Positions 35,172-44,496 are shown, numbered from the stretch's first letter. The stretch is 64,000 bases of DNA from Chitinophaga polysaccharea (GCF_007829335.1 NZ_VIWO01000003.1:186001-250000); one strand, 5' to 3'. Numbers and translations: made by a program. Notes: generated by a model from the letters alone, not told the origin.

Positions 35172-37745
35172 ATGCGTATGAAAAAAGATAACAACCGGCG
35201 TTCTTTCCTGAAAAATATAGCCATTGCCTCTTTCGGTGTAACAGCGCTGCCTTCAGTAGCCGGAGCAGCCAATCTGCCTGTTGACGAGGAGAAAGAGTAT
35301 AATAAGACAGCGGAAACCCGGCGCAGGTTCAACGACGTTTATGCCGGGAAATATAATAACCGGGCGGCGTTTCCTATTGGCGGCATTGGCGCTGGCATGT
35401 TTTGCCTGGAAGGTACCGGCGCGATCTCTCATTTATCGGTGCGCCATAATCCGGAAATGTTTCATGAACCGGCCATGTTTGCCGCCATCAGCTTGAAAGG
35501 TACGCCCGGCCTGGCCCGGGTGTTGGAAGGCCCGGTACCCGACTGGAAGAAATTCGGACAGCGGGATGCTGGCCTGGGAGGTACTGGTGGCGCTACCTGG
35601 GGACTGCCCCGGTTTAAAACGGCTACGCTGCAGGCCCGCTTTCCTTTTGCACATATTACACTCGCCGACCCACAACTGCCATTGCAAGTAAGCATAAAAG
35701 GGTGGAGTCCTTTTATTCCCACAGATGAAGATCACGCCAGCATGCCTGTTGGCGGACTGGAATACCAGTTTACCAACAAAAGCCACCAGGAGGAAGAATA
35801 TGTCTTCTCTTACAACACCCGGAACTTTATGCGCCAGGGCGACGCTGGTAATGCCATAAAACCCTATGCCAACGGATTTATATTATCACAGGCCGCCGTA
35901 GCAGATGCGCCGGAGAAGCAAGGACATTTTGCTATCTATACCAGCGAGCCCAATACCGTGGTGGATCATTGCTGGTTTCGCGGCAACTGGTTCGATCCGC
36001 TCACCATGGTATGGAATACGCTGAAAGAGGGTAATACCCGCAACACGCCACCCGTAGCGCAGGATGCACCCGGCGCATCCCTGTTTGTGCCTTTCCGCCT
36101 GCAACCCGGTGAAAAGAAAACTATTCGCGTGATGATGGCCTGGTATGTACCGGATTCTAAATTGCGTATAGGCGATACTGTGGGTAATCAACCAGGCGCA
36201 CCTGCTTATTATAAGCCCTGGTACAGCAGCCGGTTCGATAGCATACAGGCGGTGGCAGATTACTGGGCACAGCATTACAATACCCTTCAGGAAAACACCC
36301 AACGCTTTACTGATACTTTTTATAACAGCTCTTTGCCGCCGGAGGTACTGGAAGCGGTGGCGGCTAATCTTACTATCCTGAAATCGGCTACCGTTATGCG
36401 CCAGCACGATGGACGTTTCTGGTGCTGGGAAGGCTCCGGCGACAGCTGGGGAAGCTGTCACGGCACCTGCACCCACGTATGGAATTATGCGCAGGCGGTA
36501 CCTCACCTCTTTCCCGCATTGGAAAGAAGCTTGCGCAACACGGAGTTCAACGAGAATCAAAATGCGGAAGGCCACCAGGGTTTCCGCGCCAATCTGCCCA
36601 TCTCTCCGCTGGTGCATAATTTTCATTCCGCAGCAGATGGACAGCTGGGTGGGATTATGAAAATATACCGCGACTGGCGCATCAGCGGTGACTACGACTG
36701 GCTGAAGAAAATGTATCCGCTCATAAAAGTGAGCATGGACTACTGTATCCGTACCTGGGACCCCGAAGGAAAAGGACTGGTGGAAGAACCACATCACAAT
36801 ACCTACGACATTGAGTTCTGGGGACCTACCAGCATGTGTACCAGTTTTTACCTGGGTGCATTGCAGGCCATCATGCACATGGGTACCTTCCTGCACCAGG
36901 ATATATCGGCTTACAGCAGTCTTTATCAGAAGGGGAAACAGGCATTGGAAACTACCTTATACAACGGTGAATTTTTTATACAGCAAATTAAGTGGACCGG
37001 CTTAAAAGCGCCCGACCCGGTAAAGGCACAGTCGTTCGGTACACAATATGCGGAAGAAGCGCTGGTGTTGCTGAAAAAAGAAGGCCCCAAATACCAGTAT
37101 GGCGAGGGTTGCCTGTCCGACGGCATACTGGGGGCCTGGATAGCCCGGGTATGTGGCCTGGAAGAGCCTGTTGATGCCGCCAAAACCAAAAGTCATTTGC
37201 TGGCGGTACACAAATACAACTTGAAGAAAGATTTGAGCACCCATGTAAACCCGCAACGCTCCACCTATGCGCTGGGAGGGGAGGGCGGCTTGTTACTGTG
37301 TTCCTGGCCTAAAGGAGGCATGTTGTCGCTTCCCTTTGTATATAGCAATGAAGTGTGGACCGGTATCGAATACCAGGTGGCTGCTCACCTGATGTTTCAT
37401 GGCGAAGTGGAAAAAGGGTTAGAGATTGTACGTGCCTGTCGCCAGCGATACGACGGCACGGTGCGTAATCCTTTCAATGAGTACGAGTGCGGGCATTGGT
37501 ATGCGAGGGCCATGTCGAGCTACGGGTTATTACAGGGGCTGACCGGCGTGCGTTACGACGCTGTGGATCAGGCATTGTATATCGATTCCCGGATAGGCGA
37601 TTTCACCAGTTTTATTTCCACGAATACAGGTTTTGGTACGGTGAATTGGAAGAAGGGTGTTCCTTCGCTGAAGGTGGCATATGGTACTATACCTGCCACG
37701 CACGCCGTGGTGGCAGGTAAGAAAATGTCTTTGCAATTGGTATAA
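35172..37745 (+). CDS. GH116 family glycosidase (glucosylceramidase-like), Tat-type signal
   Basis: Predicted retaining beta-glycosidase of 857 residues. The N-terminus has a twin-arginine-like export signal (NNRRSFLKN), then the GH116 N-terminal beta domain (FPIGGIGAGMF near 65-75) and the alpha/alpha-barrel catalytic domain with WGSCHGTCTHVWNYAQA and HNTYDIEFWGP; the Asp in the latter matches the expected acid/base position. I could not place the nucleophile with confidence. The family includes beta-glucosidases, beta-xylosidases and GlcNAc-releasing enzymes, so the substrate is open. Its own LacI-type operator links it to the operon it converges with; the two stop codons touch (37745/37746). 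Confidence 0.85.
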   Translation: MRMKKDNNRRSFLKNIAIASFGVTALPSVAGAANLPVDEEKEYNKTAETRRRFNDVYAGKYNNRAAFPIGGIGAGMFCLEGTGAISHLSVRHNPEMFHEPAMFAAISLKGTPGLARVLEGPVPDWKKFGQRDAGLGGTGGATWGLPRFKTATLQARFPFAHITLADPQLPLQVSIKGWSPFIPTDEDHASMPVGGLEYQFTNKSHQEEEYVFSYNTRNFMRQGDAGNAIKPYANGFILSQAAVADAPEKQGHFAIYTSEPNTVVDHCWFRGNWFDPLTMVWNTLKEGNTRNTPPVAQDAPGASLFVPFRLQPGEKKTIRVMMAWYVPDSKLRIGDTVGNQPGAPAYYKPWYSSRFDSIQAVADYWAQHYNTLQENTQRFTDTFYNSSLPPEVLEAVAANLTILKSATVMRQHDGRFWCWEGSGDSWGSCHGTCTHVWNYAQAVPHLFPALERSLRNTEFNENQNAEGHQGFRANLPISPLVHNFHSAADGQLGGIMKIYRDWRISGDYDWLKKMYPLIKVSMDYCIRTWDPEGKGLVEEPHHNTYDIEFWGPTSMCTSFYLGALQAIMHMGTFLHQDISAYSSLYQKGKQALETTLYNGEFFIQQIKWTGLKAPDPVKAQSFGTQYAEEALVLLKKEGPKYQYGEGCLSDGILGAWIARVCGLEEPVDAAKTKSHLLAVHKYNLKKDLSTHVNPQRSTYALGGEGGLLLCSWPKGGMLSLPFVYSNEVWTGIEYQVAAHLMFHGEVEKGLEIVRACRQRYDGTVRNPFNEYECGHWYARAMSSYGLLQGLTGVRYDAVDQALYIDSRIGDFTSFISTNTGFGTVNWKKGVPSLKVAYGTIPATHAVVAGKKMSLQLV

Positions 37746-38606
37746 CTATCCGCGCAGCGTTTGGATGTTGTTGACCAGTTGACCAATATGATCGATACTG
37801 ATTTCAACGCGGTCGTGATCCTGCAGGGTGAAGTCGTTGCCAGGTACCAGGCAGGTGCCGGTCATCAGGTAACAACCGGTAGGGAAAGCACAGCCTTTAA
37901 AGAGAAAGCGGACTAGCTCTTCATGGCTGCGCTTCATTTGACTGATAGGTACGTTGTCGTTGTATTGCAACTGTTCCTGCCGGTAAATCGACATGCTGAT
38001 CGTGGTATTGGCCGGGATGGGCTGGTCGGGCACCATCAGGCAGGGGCCAAGTCCGGCGCATTTTTCATATACTTTTGCCTGCGGCAGATACAACGGATTT
38101 TCTCCTTCAATACTGCGGGAGCTCATATCGTTGCCTATCGTATAGCCTTCCACGGTACCCTGGCTGCTTACAAATAGAGTAAGCTCCGGCTCGGGTACAT
38201 CCCAGGTAGAATCTTCCCGGATATATAAAGTTTGCTGATGGCCGGAAACGCGGTGGGGGGTGGCTTTAAAGAAGAGCTCCGGACGTTCGGCCACATATAC
38301 TTTATCATAAAAGGTGGCGCCACCGGATATTTCCGATTCTTCCATGCGGGCGGTGCGACTGCGATAGTAGGTAACACCGGCAGCCCATACTTCCTGCGAT
38401 CCGATAGGCGCCTGCAAATCGTGTGCGAGTACCGTTGCTGCAACATCCCTGGAGATAGGCGTACGGCTGCTGATATCCGCGAGCACGTGCTGGTATAATC
38501 CTGGTCTGTTTACATATTGATCCCAGGCGGCATTAATGGAGTAGTATTGCTCCTGGTGCACTACCAGGAGGAACTGAGATGTTTTATAAATATGGAGGAT
38601 ATCCAT
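37746..38606 (-). CDS. FAH family hydrolyase, 2-keto-3-deoxy-pentonate (D-arabinonate type) dehydratase
   Basis: Cytosolic enzyme of 286 residues in the fumarylacetoacetate hydrolase superfamily. Metal-ligand signature WDVPEPELTLF is present, then YTIGNDMSSRSIEGENPLYLP and VYEKCAGLGPCL. The ENPLYLPQ and GP blocks match what I know of 2-keto-3-deoxy-D-arabinonate dehydratase (KdaD), which converts its substrate to 2-oxoglutarate semialdehyde. The next-step dehydrogenase is in the same operon (40661-42211). It is the last gene of the minus-strand operon. Alternative: another FAH member such as a diketo-deoxy-fuconate hydrolase. Confidence 0.8.
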   Translation of the reverse strand: MDILHIYKTSQFLLVVHQEQYYSINAAWDQYVNRPGLYQHVLADISSRTPISRDVAATVLAHDLQAPIGSQEVWAAGVTYYRSRTARMEESEISGGATFYDKVYVAERPELFFKATPHRVSGHQQTLYIREDSTWDVPEPELTLFVSSQGTVEGYTIGNDMSSRSIEGENPLYLPQAKVYEKCAGLGPCLMVPDQPIPANTTISMSIYRQEQLQYNDNVPISQMKRSHEELVRFLFKGCAFPTGCYLMTGTCLVPGNDFTLQDHDRVEISIDHIGQLVNNIQTLRG

Positions 38607-38612
38607 GTGTGT

Positions 38613-39845
38613 TTATTTGCTGGTGAGAAAATGTTGAACTTCTTCCAACGGCAGCTGCCACAGTTGTTGTGCCATTGCCTGTAGTGCCTCCCGGCTCCCT
38701 TCGAAGTGCATAGTTACTTGTTTATAGGTCATGGCTTCGCCAGGTGTTAAGGCCCTGGCATCGGAAGAAGATTCCACTTCATAGAAAGGTCCCATTTGTG
38801 TGCCATCGGCCAGGGGACCATCATTGTAGCAGTTCACCGCATCGCCTTTAAACGGTTCCTGTTGCAGTTCCCATTTAGCGTTCACATAACGTCCCTGTGG
38901 TACTACTTCATAAAATAGTACGGTGAGTGTATTGTTGGCCAGGTCAATACTGCCGGCGCCTTTTTTAGCCACAAGTGGAGAGAGTCCCAGTTTGCCGCGT
39001 GATTTGCCATTGGCGCGCAGCAACAGCAGGCTGTCTTTTACCTGTAAGTTAGCGGGGCCTATTTTACCAAAATAGTCATCGGTGATATGTTTTTGAGCAT
39101 CGGGGATATGCCTGAAAGGTGCTATCACAGCGGTTTGGTCCGACGGTTTAAACATGCCGAGCAGCCATATGCTCAGCAGACCGCTTTGTTCCTGCCAGGC
39201 GCTATCGCTTTTGTTGGTGAGTGTGTTGGTGGTTTCATAAGCCACGCTGTGCATGCCTGCCGGCAAAGCAAAACCCAGTGTGGTGTTGATCTCCTGGTTG
39301 TTGAGCAGGCGGATAGTGCGACTGATATGGAGGTGGAAATGGGTGCCGGAATAATTTTGCAGGGCGCCCTCTTGCTGGTAGGTGATAGCGGTATCGGATT
39401 GCGTGGTAACGGTATAGTGCGCGGTGTCTATCAATCCGGGTGTTTGCCAGTTAGCAAAATCAAAGGGCTTTCCCGGCGGAAAGAAAAGGGCGTATTGTCC
39501 TCCTTCCGGCCCAAGCCAGAAGCGTTCCTCGCCGCCGAATGCATTGATATGGGGCGCATATTTTCCGGAAGCTACCAGGTGATAGTTGATCCAACCGAAG
39601 CTTTTACCGCTGTTACTGCCGGTGGTGCTGGTCATTACACGGGCCTGGTAGTCGCCGGTTATGACTACACGGCCGCTGTCACCGGCGTGTTTTAATACTA
39701 CTACGTTTTGCAGGTGTTGTTGCAGGAAAGCCACGTCTTCGTTGAAGTTGCCGGGAGTGGTGGCCTGTTGCGCCGTGTTTTTTGTTCCGCTGTTACAGGC
39801 GGCCAATCCTGCAGCGAGGCAACTGGAAAGGAGGATAGATTTCAT
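38613..39845 (-). CDS. Aldose-epimerase-like lipoprotein (DUF6786-like)
   Basis: Lipoprotein of 410 residues with a signal ending in GLAAC (Cys 17). The long beta-rich body, with FGWINYHLVASG, EERFWLGPEGGQYALFF and FGKIGPANLQV, resembles Bacteroidota DUF6786/DUF4380 proteins, which look like galactose-mutarotase beta-sandwiches. No catalytic residue can be assigned. It lies 6 bases before the FAH gene and 23 after the SDR gene, so it belongs to the sugar-acid operon. A mutarotase or sugar-binding role is inference. Confidence 0.6.
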   Translation of the reverse strand: MKSILLSSCLAAGLAACNSGTKNTAQQATTPGNFNEDVAFLQQHLQNVVVLKHAGDSGRVVITGDYQARVMTSTTGSNSGKSFGWINYHLVASGKYAPHINAFGGEERFWLGPEGGQYALFFPPGKPFDFANWQTPGLIDTAHYTVTTQSDTAITYQQEGALQNYSGTHFHLHISRTIRLLNNQEINTTLGFALPAGMHSVAYETTNTLTNKSDSAWQEQSGLLSIWLLGMFKPSDQTAVIAPFRHIPDAQKHITDDYFGKIGPANLQVKDSLLLLRANGKSRGKLGLSPLVAKKGAGSIDLANNTLTVLFYEVVPQGRYVNAKWELQQEPFKGDAVNCYNDGPLADGTQMGPFYEVESSSDARALTPGEAMTYKQVTMHFEGSREALQAMAQQLWQLPLEEVQHFLTSK

Positions 39846-39868
39846 ATCGGTGGAATTGAGGTGAATGT

Positions 39869-40651
39869 TTATATCAGCGCCCTGTCGAGATGTACATAGC
39901 CACCGTCTACATGTATCAGTTGCCCGGTGGTATGGCTCGATTTCTCTGACAACAGGAACGCGGTGGTTTGTGCAATTTCTTCCGGGTGCGTCATGCGTTT
40001 ACCGAAGGGAATGTTGGCCACGATGCTGGCCAGTTTGGCTTCTTTATCCGGGAAGGTATTGATCCAGCTTTCATACAGCGGTGTCCATGATTCTGCCACG
40101 ATGATGGCGTTGACGCGGATGCCGAAGGAGCGAAGCTCTACTGCCCATTCCCGGGTGAGCGCATTGCGGCCACCGTTGGCAGCGGCATAAGCGGAAGTTT
40201 TGCCCTGGCCTGTTTCAGCGGTTTTAGAACTGATGTTTACGATAGCGCCTTTGCTGGCAATCAGGAAAGGGAGTGCATGATGTGCCATCAGGTAGTAGTG
40301 TACCAGGTTGCGGTGGAGGGATTGCATAAACCCTTCGTAGGAGCCTGTTTTAAGCCCTACGCCGTCATTAATGCCGGCATTGTTCACCAGTCCGTCGATC
40401 CTGCCAAATTGGGCGGCCACGGCGGCAATGGCCTGTTCACAGGCAGCAGGGTCGGTGAGTTCCGCTACCACCTGTGCAGCTTTCCCACCGGCTTGCTGAA
40501 TATGTTGCAGGTGCGCCTGGTTATCGGCTTCACTGCGGCCAATGATAATGGGGATGGCGCCTTCCTGCGCCAGTATGCTGGTAATAGCGGCACCTATGCC
40601 TTTGGCGCCGCCAGTAACGAGGATGATTTTATCTTTCAGACCAAGGTCCAT
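39869..40651 (-). CDS. SDR family oxidoreductase (sugar dehydrogenase type) with Lys-to-Asn at the active site
   Basis: Short-chain dehydrogenase of 260 residues. NAD(P) motif TGGAKGIG at about 13-20, NNAG at 90-93, catalytic Ser in NISSK (about 141-142) and Tyr 155. The usual YxxxK Lys is replaced by Asn 159 (SAYAAANGG; codon AAC at 40177-40175 on the minus strand). The C-terminus (TTGQLIHVDGGYVHLDRA) matches SDRs of L-fucose/D-arabinose catabolism. Expected role: oxidising a pentose or 6-deoxyhexose to the lactone as the first step of this pathway. The missing Lys makes activity uncertain unless this subgroup does without it. Confidence 0.85.
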   Translation of the reverse strand: MDLGLKDKIILVTGGAKGIGAAITSILAQEGAIPIIIGRSEADNQAHLQHIQQAGGKAAQVVAELTDPAACEQAIAAVAAQFGRIDGLVNNAGINDGVGLKTGSYEGFMQSLHRNLVHYYLMAHHALPFLIASKGAIVNISSKTAETGQGKTSAYAAANGGRNALTREWAVELRSFGIRVNAIIVAESWTPLYESWINTFPDKEAKLASIVANIPFGKRMTHPEEIAQTTAFLLSEKSSHTTGQLIHVDGGYVHLDRALI

Positions 40652-40660
40652 AGCTGATTA

Positions 40661-42211
40661 TTATGTGTTTGAAAAATGACCGTCTACCAATCGCCATATC
40701 CCCAAAGGATTGCTGTCCTGCAATTCCGGTGGCAATAGCGATGCGGGGAATCCCTGGAAGCATACCGGCCGGCAGAAGCGGTAAATAGCGGCAGTGCCTA
40801 CAGATGTGCCGGCAGCGGGTGTGGTGGCAGGCCAGGGGCCTCCATGTACCATGGCGTGGTTAACGGCAACGCCTGTAGGAAAACCATTGATAATGATCCG
40901 GCCTGCCTTCTCCCGTAAGATATCTATCAGGGGAGCATGTGCGGCCAGCTCTGTTTCCGTACCGTGAATGGTAACGGTGAGCTGTCCCTCCAGTCGCTGT
41001 GCCAGCAAGTATAGTTCTTCCATATTAGTGGCTTGTATATGCAGGGAGGAAGGCCCGAATACTTCATGACAGAGCGTGGGGTTTTCAAGCGCCTGGGCCA
41101 CAGATACCTGTAACAGGCAGGGACTGCCCTGGTGTGGGTTGGCAGGTGCTTTTCCGAGTACGAGTGCGCCTTGCCGGGTCAATTGCTCCACACCACTGGT
41201 ATAGGCTTCCAGTATGCCTGGCGTAAGCATATACCCGCCGGCGGCGGTGGCAATGCCTTGTTGCAACGCTTGTACAAAGGTACTGGCGTCGTCTTTAGCG
41301 GTGATGAACATACCGGGATTAGTGCAAAATTGTCCAACGCCCTGCGTCACGGATTGCAGGAATTGTTGTGCCAGTTCGGCTCCTTTTTCCTGCAAAATTC
41401 CCGGGAGAAAGAAAACAGGGTTCACGCTGCCCATTTCTGCATACACCGGGATGGGCGTAGTTCTTCGTGTAGCCGTTTCATATAGTGCTTTACCACCCCG
41501 GAAAGAGCCGGTAAATGCAATGGCCGACAGCAGGGGATGTGCGGCGAGGTATTGCCCCGTTTCATGAGAGGTGCCATGCAGCATGGAAAATACCCCTTCG
41601 GGCATTTGCGTGTTGAGCGCGGCCTTACGGATGGCAGTGGCTACCAGGTGAGAGGTATGCGGATGCGCGGGATGTGCTTTAAACACCACCGTACAACCGG
41701 CGGCCAGCGCAGCGGTAGTATCGCCGCCCGCTACCGAAAAGGCGAGCGGAAAATTGCTGGCGCCAAAGATGCCGATTACGCCAATGGGTATTTGCAGTTG
41801 GCGGATATCGGGTTGGGTGTTGATCCGGGCGTTGACCCAGGAACCTTCGGTAATGGTGTCGGCAAATAATTGCAGCTGCCCGGTGGTGCGGTCTCTTTCG
41901 CCCTGGAGTCGCGCTACGGGTAGCCCGCTTTCGGCAGCCGCCACCTGGATCAGTTCATCGCCCAAAGCCATGATTTCTGCTGCAATGGCTTGCAGGAAGG
42001 CAGCGCGCCGGGTGGCGGGCAGCTTTTTGTAATGTGGAAAGGCTTTGGCCGCCAGGGTGAGGGCGGCATCCATTTCGCCGGCGGTGGCTTCCCGGAATTC
42101 GGTGGGCAGCCATTGTTGCTGTACCGGGTCAAAGGCCCGGAAGGTGTGGTCGCCTTCTCCGGAAAAACTGGTGCCGATCAATTGTAATCCTGTTAACATA
42201 GTTCTGCTCAT
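40661..42211 (-). CDS. Aldehyde dehydrogenase, 2-oxoglutarate semialdehyde dehydrogenase type
   Basis: NAD(P)-dependent aldehyde dehydrogenase of 516 residues. Catalytic Glu in YAEMGSVNPVF (about 259) and Cys in GQFCTNPG (about 296). The sequence style (IFGASNFPLAFSVAGGDT; KAHPAHPHTS) is that of 2-oxoglutarate semialdehyde dehydrogenases, which finish oxidative pentose pathways. Its neighbour FAH dehydratase would make exactly this semialdehyde. It is second in the operon after GH172, with 24 bases between them. Confidence 0.88.
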   Translation of the reverse strand: MSRTMLTGLQLIGTSFSGEGDHTFRAFDPVQQQWLPTEFREATAGEMDAALTLAAKAFPHYKKLPATRRAAFLQAIAAEIMALGDELIQVAAAESGLPVARLQGERDRTTGQLQLFADTITEGSWVNARINTQPDIRQLQIPIGVIGIFGASNFPLAFSVAGGDTTAALAAGCTVVFKAHPAHPHTSHLVATAIRKAALNTQMPEGVFSMLHGTSHETGQYLAAHPLLSAIAFTGSFRGGKALYETATRRTTPIPVYAEMGSVNPVFFLPGILQEKGAELAQQFLQSVTQGVGQFCTNPGMFITAKDDASTFVQALQQGIATAAGGYMLTPGILEAYTSGVEQLTRQGALVLGKAPANPHQGSPCLLQVSVAQALENPTLCHEVFGPSSLHIQATNMEELYLLAQRLEGQLTVTIHGTETELAAHAPLIDILREKAGRIIINGFPTGVAVNHAMVHGGPWPATTPAAGTSVGTAAIYRFCRPVCFQGFPASLLPPELQDSNPLGIWRLVDGHFSNT

Positions 42212-42235
42212 CGTCCGGTAGTTTATGCGTATACG

Positions 42236-43372
42236 TTAGTTTACTTCCAAATCATTTTTTGCCGGTAGCGCCGGGAAGGGGGCATGTGGTTCGCGCTGGT
42301 ACCAGAATACTACGCTGCTGATATCCGATTGCTGTGGCAGATACCGTCCGCCGCTGCGCCAGCCCAGGTCTTGTATGGTAACCTTCAGCTCTTTTTCGAA
42401 GCGGATAGGATCCATAATATGCCAGCGGTATAAGCCGAAACGTTGCTGGGATTTATAAAGTCCATCGGGGCGGATTACCTGGTGCAGACCGGTGTAGGGT
42501 GTATTGAATTCCTGGTAATGCCCTTTGTTATCAAAGTTGTAGGAACCGCAGAAATAGTCTTCCGTACCGGTACCGCAGATAGTAGGGGCCTGGCGGTCGC
42601 CATCCAGGAAGAATTTGATTTCGCCTTCTCCCCACCAGCCATTGTTGTTAACGCCCCAGGCGAGGTAGGTGCCTACGTACTGGCCTTTTCCTTTCACGCC
42701 ATCTATCATGGTAAACTCCGCGCCTTTTACCGGGTTATTACGACGGAATTGCGCATGGAAATAGCCGGCATCTTCCGGCACCTGGGTAAGGGTGTAGTCT
42801 ACCTGGTAGTAGAGGGTCATTCTTTCGGTATTGATATTTTCCATGGTGATTTTGCACTTCTTGCGGAAGGGCATGGCCCAGTAGCAGTTGAAGGCACTAC
42901 CCGGGTTTACGCATACGGCAAGGGAACTAAGCGGAGCATATTCTCCCCAGCCCATTCCAAAAAAATCACCTACAGGCACTTCTACGGAAGGGGTGGATTC
43001 ATCGTCCCAGTAAATACGGAGAATAGCATAACGCCAGTTGCCGGTGGGCGTCATCCAGATATGCTGAATAGCGCCGGGGCCGCTCATTTCGGCCAGGGTA
43101 AAGGTTTTTCCGGCTTCGATGTTGATGAACGGATTCACTTTCCATCCTTGTCCCAACTCCCTGGCGGCATTTTTTGCGGTGCCCTGGTCTACCGGTGTGA
43201 TGCCGCCTTTGCCGGGCTCGCCGGTCGGGTTTTCCGGGCTGATAGAGCGGGTTTTAGCATCAGATAAACGGAACAGGTTACCCATGTTCATATCCAGGCC
43301 ATTAAAAGGTTGTTGTGCATAGATGGCCGCGCTGACACAAACGGTAAGAACAAGCAGCAATAGTTTTTTCAT
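42236..43372 (-). CDS. GH172 (DUF2961) family secreted glycosidase
   Basis: Secreted protein of 378 residues with signal ending in AIYAQQ. DUF2961/GH172 features: GPGAIQHIWMT, VGDFFGMGWGEYAPLSS, WGVNNNGWWGEGEIKFF and CGTGTEDYFCGSYNF, the Glu in the last being a likely catalytic residue. Characterised GH172 enzymes act on alpha-D-fructofuranosides and alpha-D-arabinofuranosides. It is the first enzyme of the operon, with a LacI-type operator 34 bases upstream. With the downstream D-arabinonate-type dehydratase, D-arabinofuranosides are the most fitting substrate. Confidence 0.87.
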   Translation of the reverse strand: MKKLLLLVLTVCVSAAIYAQQPFNGLDMNMGNLFRLSDAKTRSISPENPTGEPGKGGITPVDQGTAKNAARELGQGWKVNPFINIEAGKTFTLAEMSGPGAIQHIWMTPTGNWRYAILRIYWDDESTPSVEVPVGDFFGMGWGEYAPLSSLAVCVNPGSAFNCYWAMPFRKKCKITMENINTERMTLYYQVDYTLTQVPEDAGYFHAQFRRNNPVKGAEFTMIDGVKGKGQYVGTYLAWGVNNNGWWGEGEIKFFLDGDRQAPTICGTGTEDYFCGSYNFDNKGHYQEFNTPYTGLHQVIRPDGLYKSQQRFGLYRWHIMDPIRFEKELKVTIQDLGWRSGGRYLPQQSDISSVVFWYQREPHAPFPALPAKNDLEVN

Positions 43373-43405
43373 TTTACGTGGTATTAGATCACAGTGAGTA
43401 ATAAG

Positions 43406-43419
43406 CTTTAACGTTTAAG
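43406..43419. promoter_or_regulatory. LacI-type operator upstream of the GH172 operon
   Basis: CTTTAACGTTTAAG, one base from the perfect palindrome CTTAAACGTTTAAG, lying in the 87-base gap between the LacI gene and the GH172 gene. Confidence 0.7.
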
Positions 43420-43459
43420 CATGGGCATAACACTACACGGGTTCCTGTCTGGTGGCTGG

Positions 43460-44482
43460 TTAGCGGCGTTTGCCACAGGATTTTCTGACTACCAGCGTGG
43501 TATCGATACAAATATGTTCTATGCCTTTATGCGGTTGATTAATTTGTTCCAACAGTACCCGCACGGCGGCTTTACCCATTTCGGGGATAGGTTGCCGTAC
43601 AAAGGTAACGGGACAGTAGAACAGGTCCAGCGCATCCGTTTCATCGAACGTGATGATGGCCAGTTCATCGGGGATACGGATACCCCGTTCATTGATATAT
43701 TTCAACCCCTCTATGGCCAGGCTGTTGGTGGCAAAGAAGATGGCGTCGGCGCGATGGCGGCTGTTGAGCAGCTGATCGATGGCCAGTTGCATATCTTCTT
43801 TGAGATGCGAATAGCGGGCAGTTTTCAGCAGGCTGCGGCCGGCGCTATATCCATGTGTCTGCAAGGCCTCCTGGTAGCCGCGTTTGCGCTCACTGATATG
43901 ATGCAGGGTCGTTTTATACGCAATCATGCCTATCCGCTGCCTGCCTTTACGGATCAGGTGCTCCACCGCTTTCTTAGCCCCCTGGTAATTATCCACCGTA
44001 ATGTGGCTGGCAGTTATGTCCGGAAAAAAACGGTCGATCAGTACAAAGGGAATATTTTGCGCCTGCAGTTGCCGGAGCTGTTGCTCCGACCCTTCGGCAG
44101 GAGTAATGATCAATCCATCTACCTGCCGGTTCAACAACACATTTACCAGGTCGCCCGACTTAGCGGCATTTTCATCAGAGCTGCCAAAAATAACGGTGTA
44201 ATTATTCCGCTTGGCTTCATCTTCAATGGTCCGGGCAATATTGCCGAAGAATGGGTTGGAAATATCCGCTACGATCAATCCAATGGTAAAAGAACGCCCG
44301 CTCTTCAGGCTGCGGGCAATATAATTGGGCTGATAGTTCAGCTTCCGGGCAATTTCCCGGATCTTCTTCGCAATTTCTTCTCCTACCCGGGCCTCTTTTT
44401 CTTTGTTGGTCAGCACATAAGATACCAGGGCAGTAGATACGCCCGCTGCGGTTGCAATATCTTTTAGTGAGACTTTCTTCAT
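43460..44482 (-). CDS. LacI family transcriptional regulator
   Basis: DNA-binding regulator of 340 residues. The N-terminal helix-turn-helix (VSLKDIATAAGVSTALVSYVL) and hinge (LNYQPNYIARSLKSG) are followed by a periplasmic-binding-protein-like ligand domain with GLIVADISNPFFG and the dimer end DLFYCPVTFVRQPIPEMG. It heads the sugar-acid operon on the same strand. A perfect 14-base palindrome lies 15 bases before its start and variants lie before the GH172 and GH116 genes, so it most likely represses itself and both units until a sugar or sugar acid binds. Confidence 0.93.
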   Translation of the reverse strand: MKKVSLKDIATAAGVSTALVSYVLTNKEKEARVGEEIAKKIREIARKLNYQPNYIARSLKSGRSFTIGLIVADISNPFFGNIARTIEDEAKRNNYTVIFGSSDENAAKSGDLVNVLLNRQVDGLIITPAEGSEQQLRQLQAQNIPFVLIDRFFPDITASHITVDNYQGAKKAVEHLIRKGRQRIGMIAYKTTLHHISERKRGYQEALQTHGYSAGRSLLKTARYSHLKEDMQLAIDQLLNSRHRADAIFFATNSLAIEGLKYINERGIRIPDELAIITFDETDALDLFYCPVTFVRQPIPEMGKAAVRVLLEQINQPHKGIEHICIDTTLVVRKSCGKRR

Positions 44483-44496
44483 TAGTTAAAAATATG

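Noticed and set aside
35886..36896. Minus-strand open frame of 336 codons opposite GH116
   Set aside because: Composition is rich in His and Gln without family features, and it overlaps a well-supported catalytic domain.
43421..44467. Plus-strand open frame of 348 codons opposite the LacI gene
   Set aside because: The minus strand encodes a full LacI-family protein with matching operators; the plus frame has no motif.
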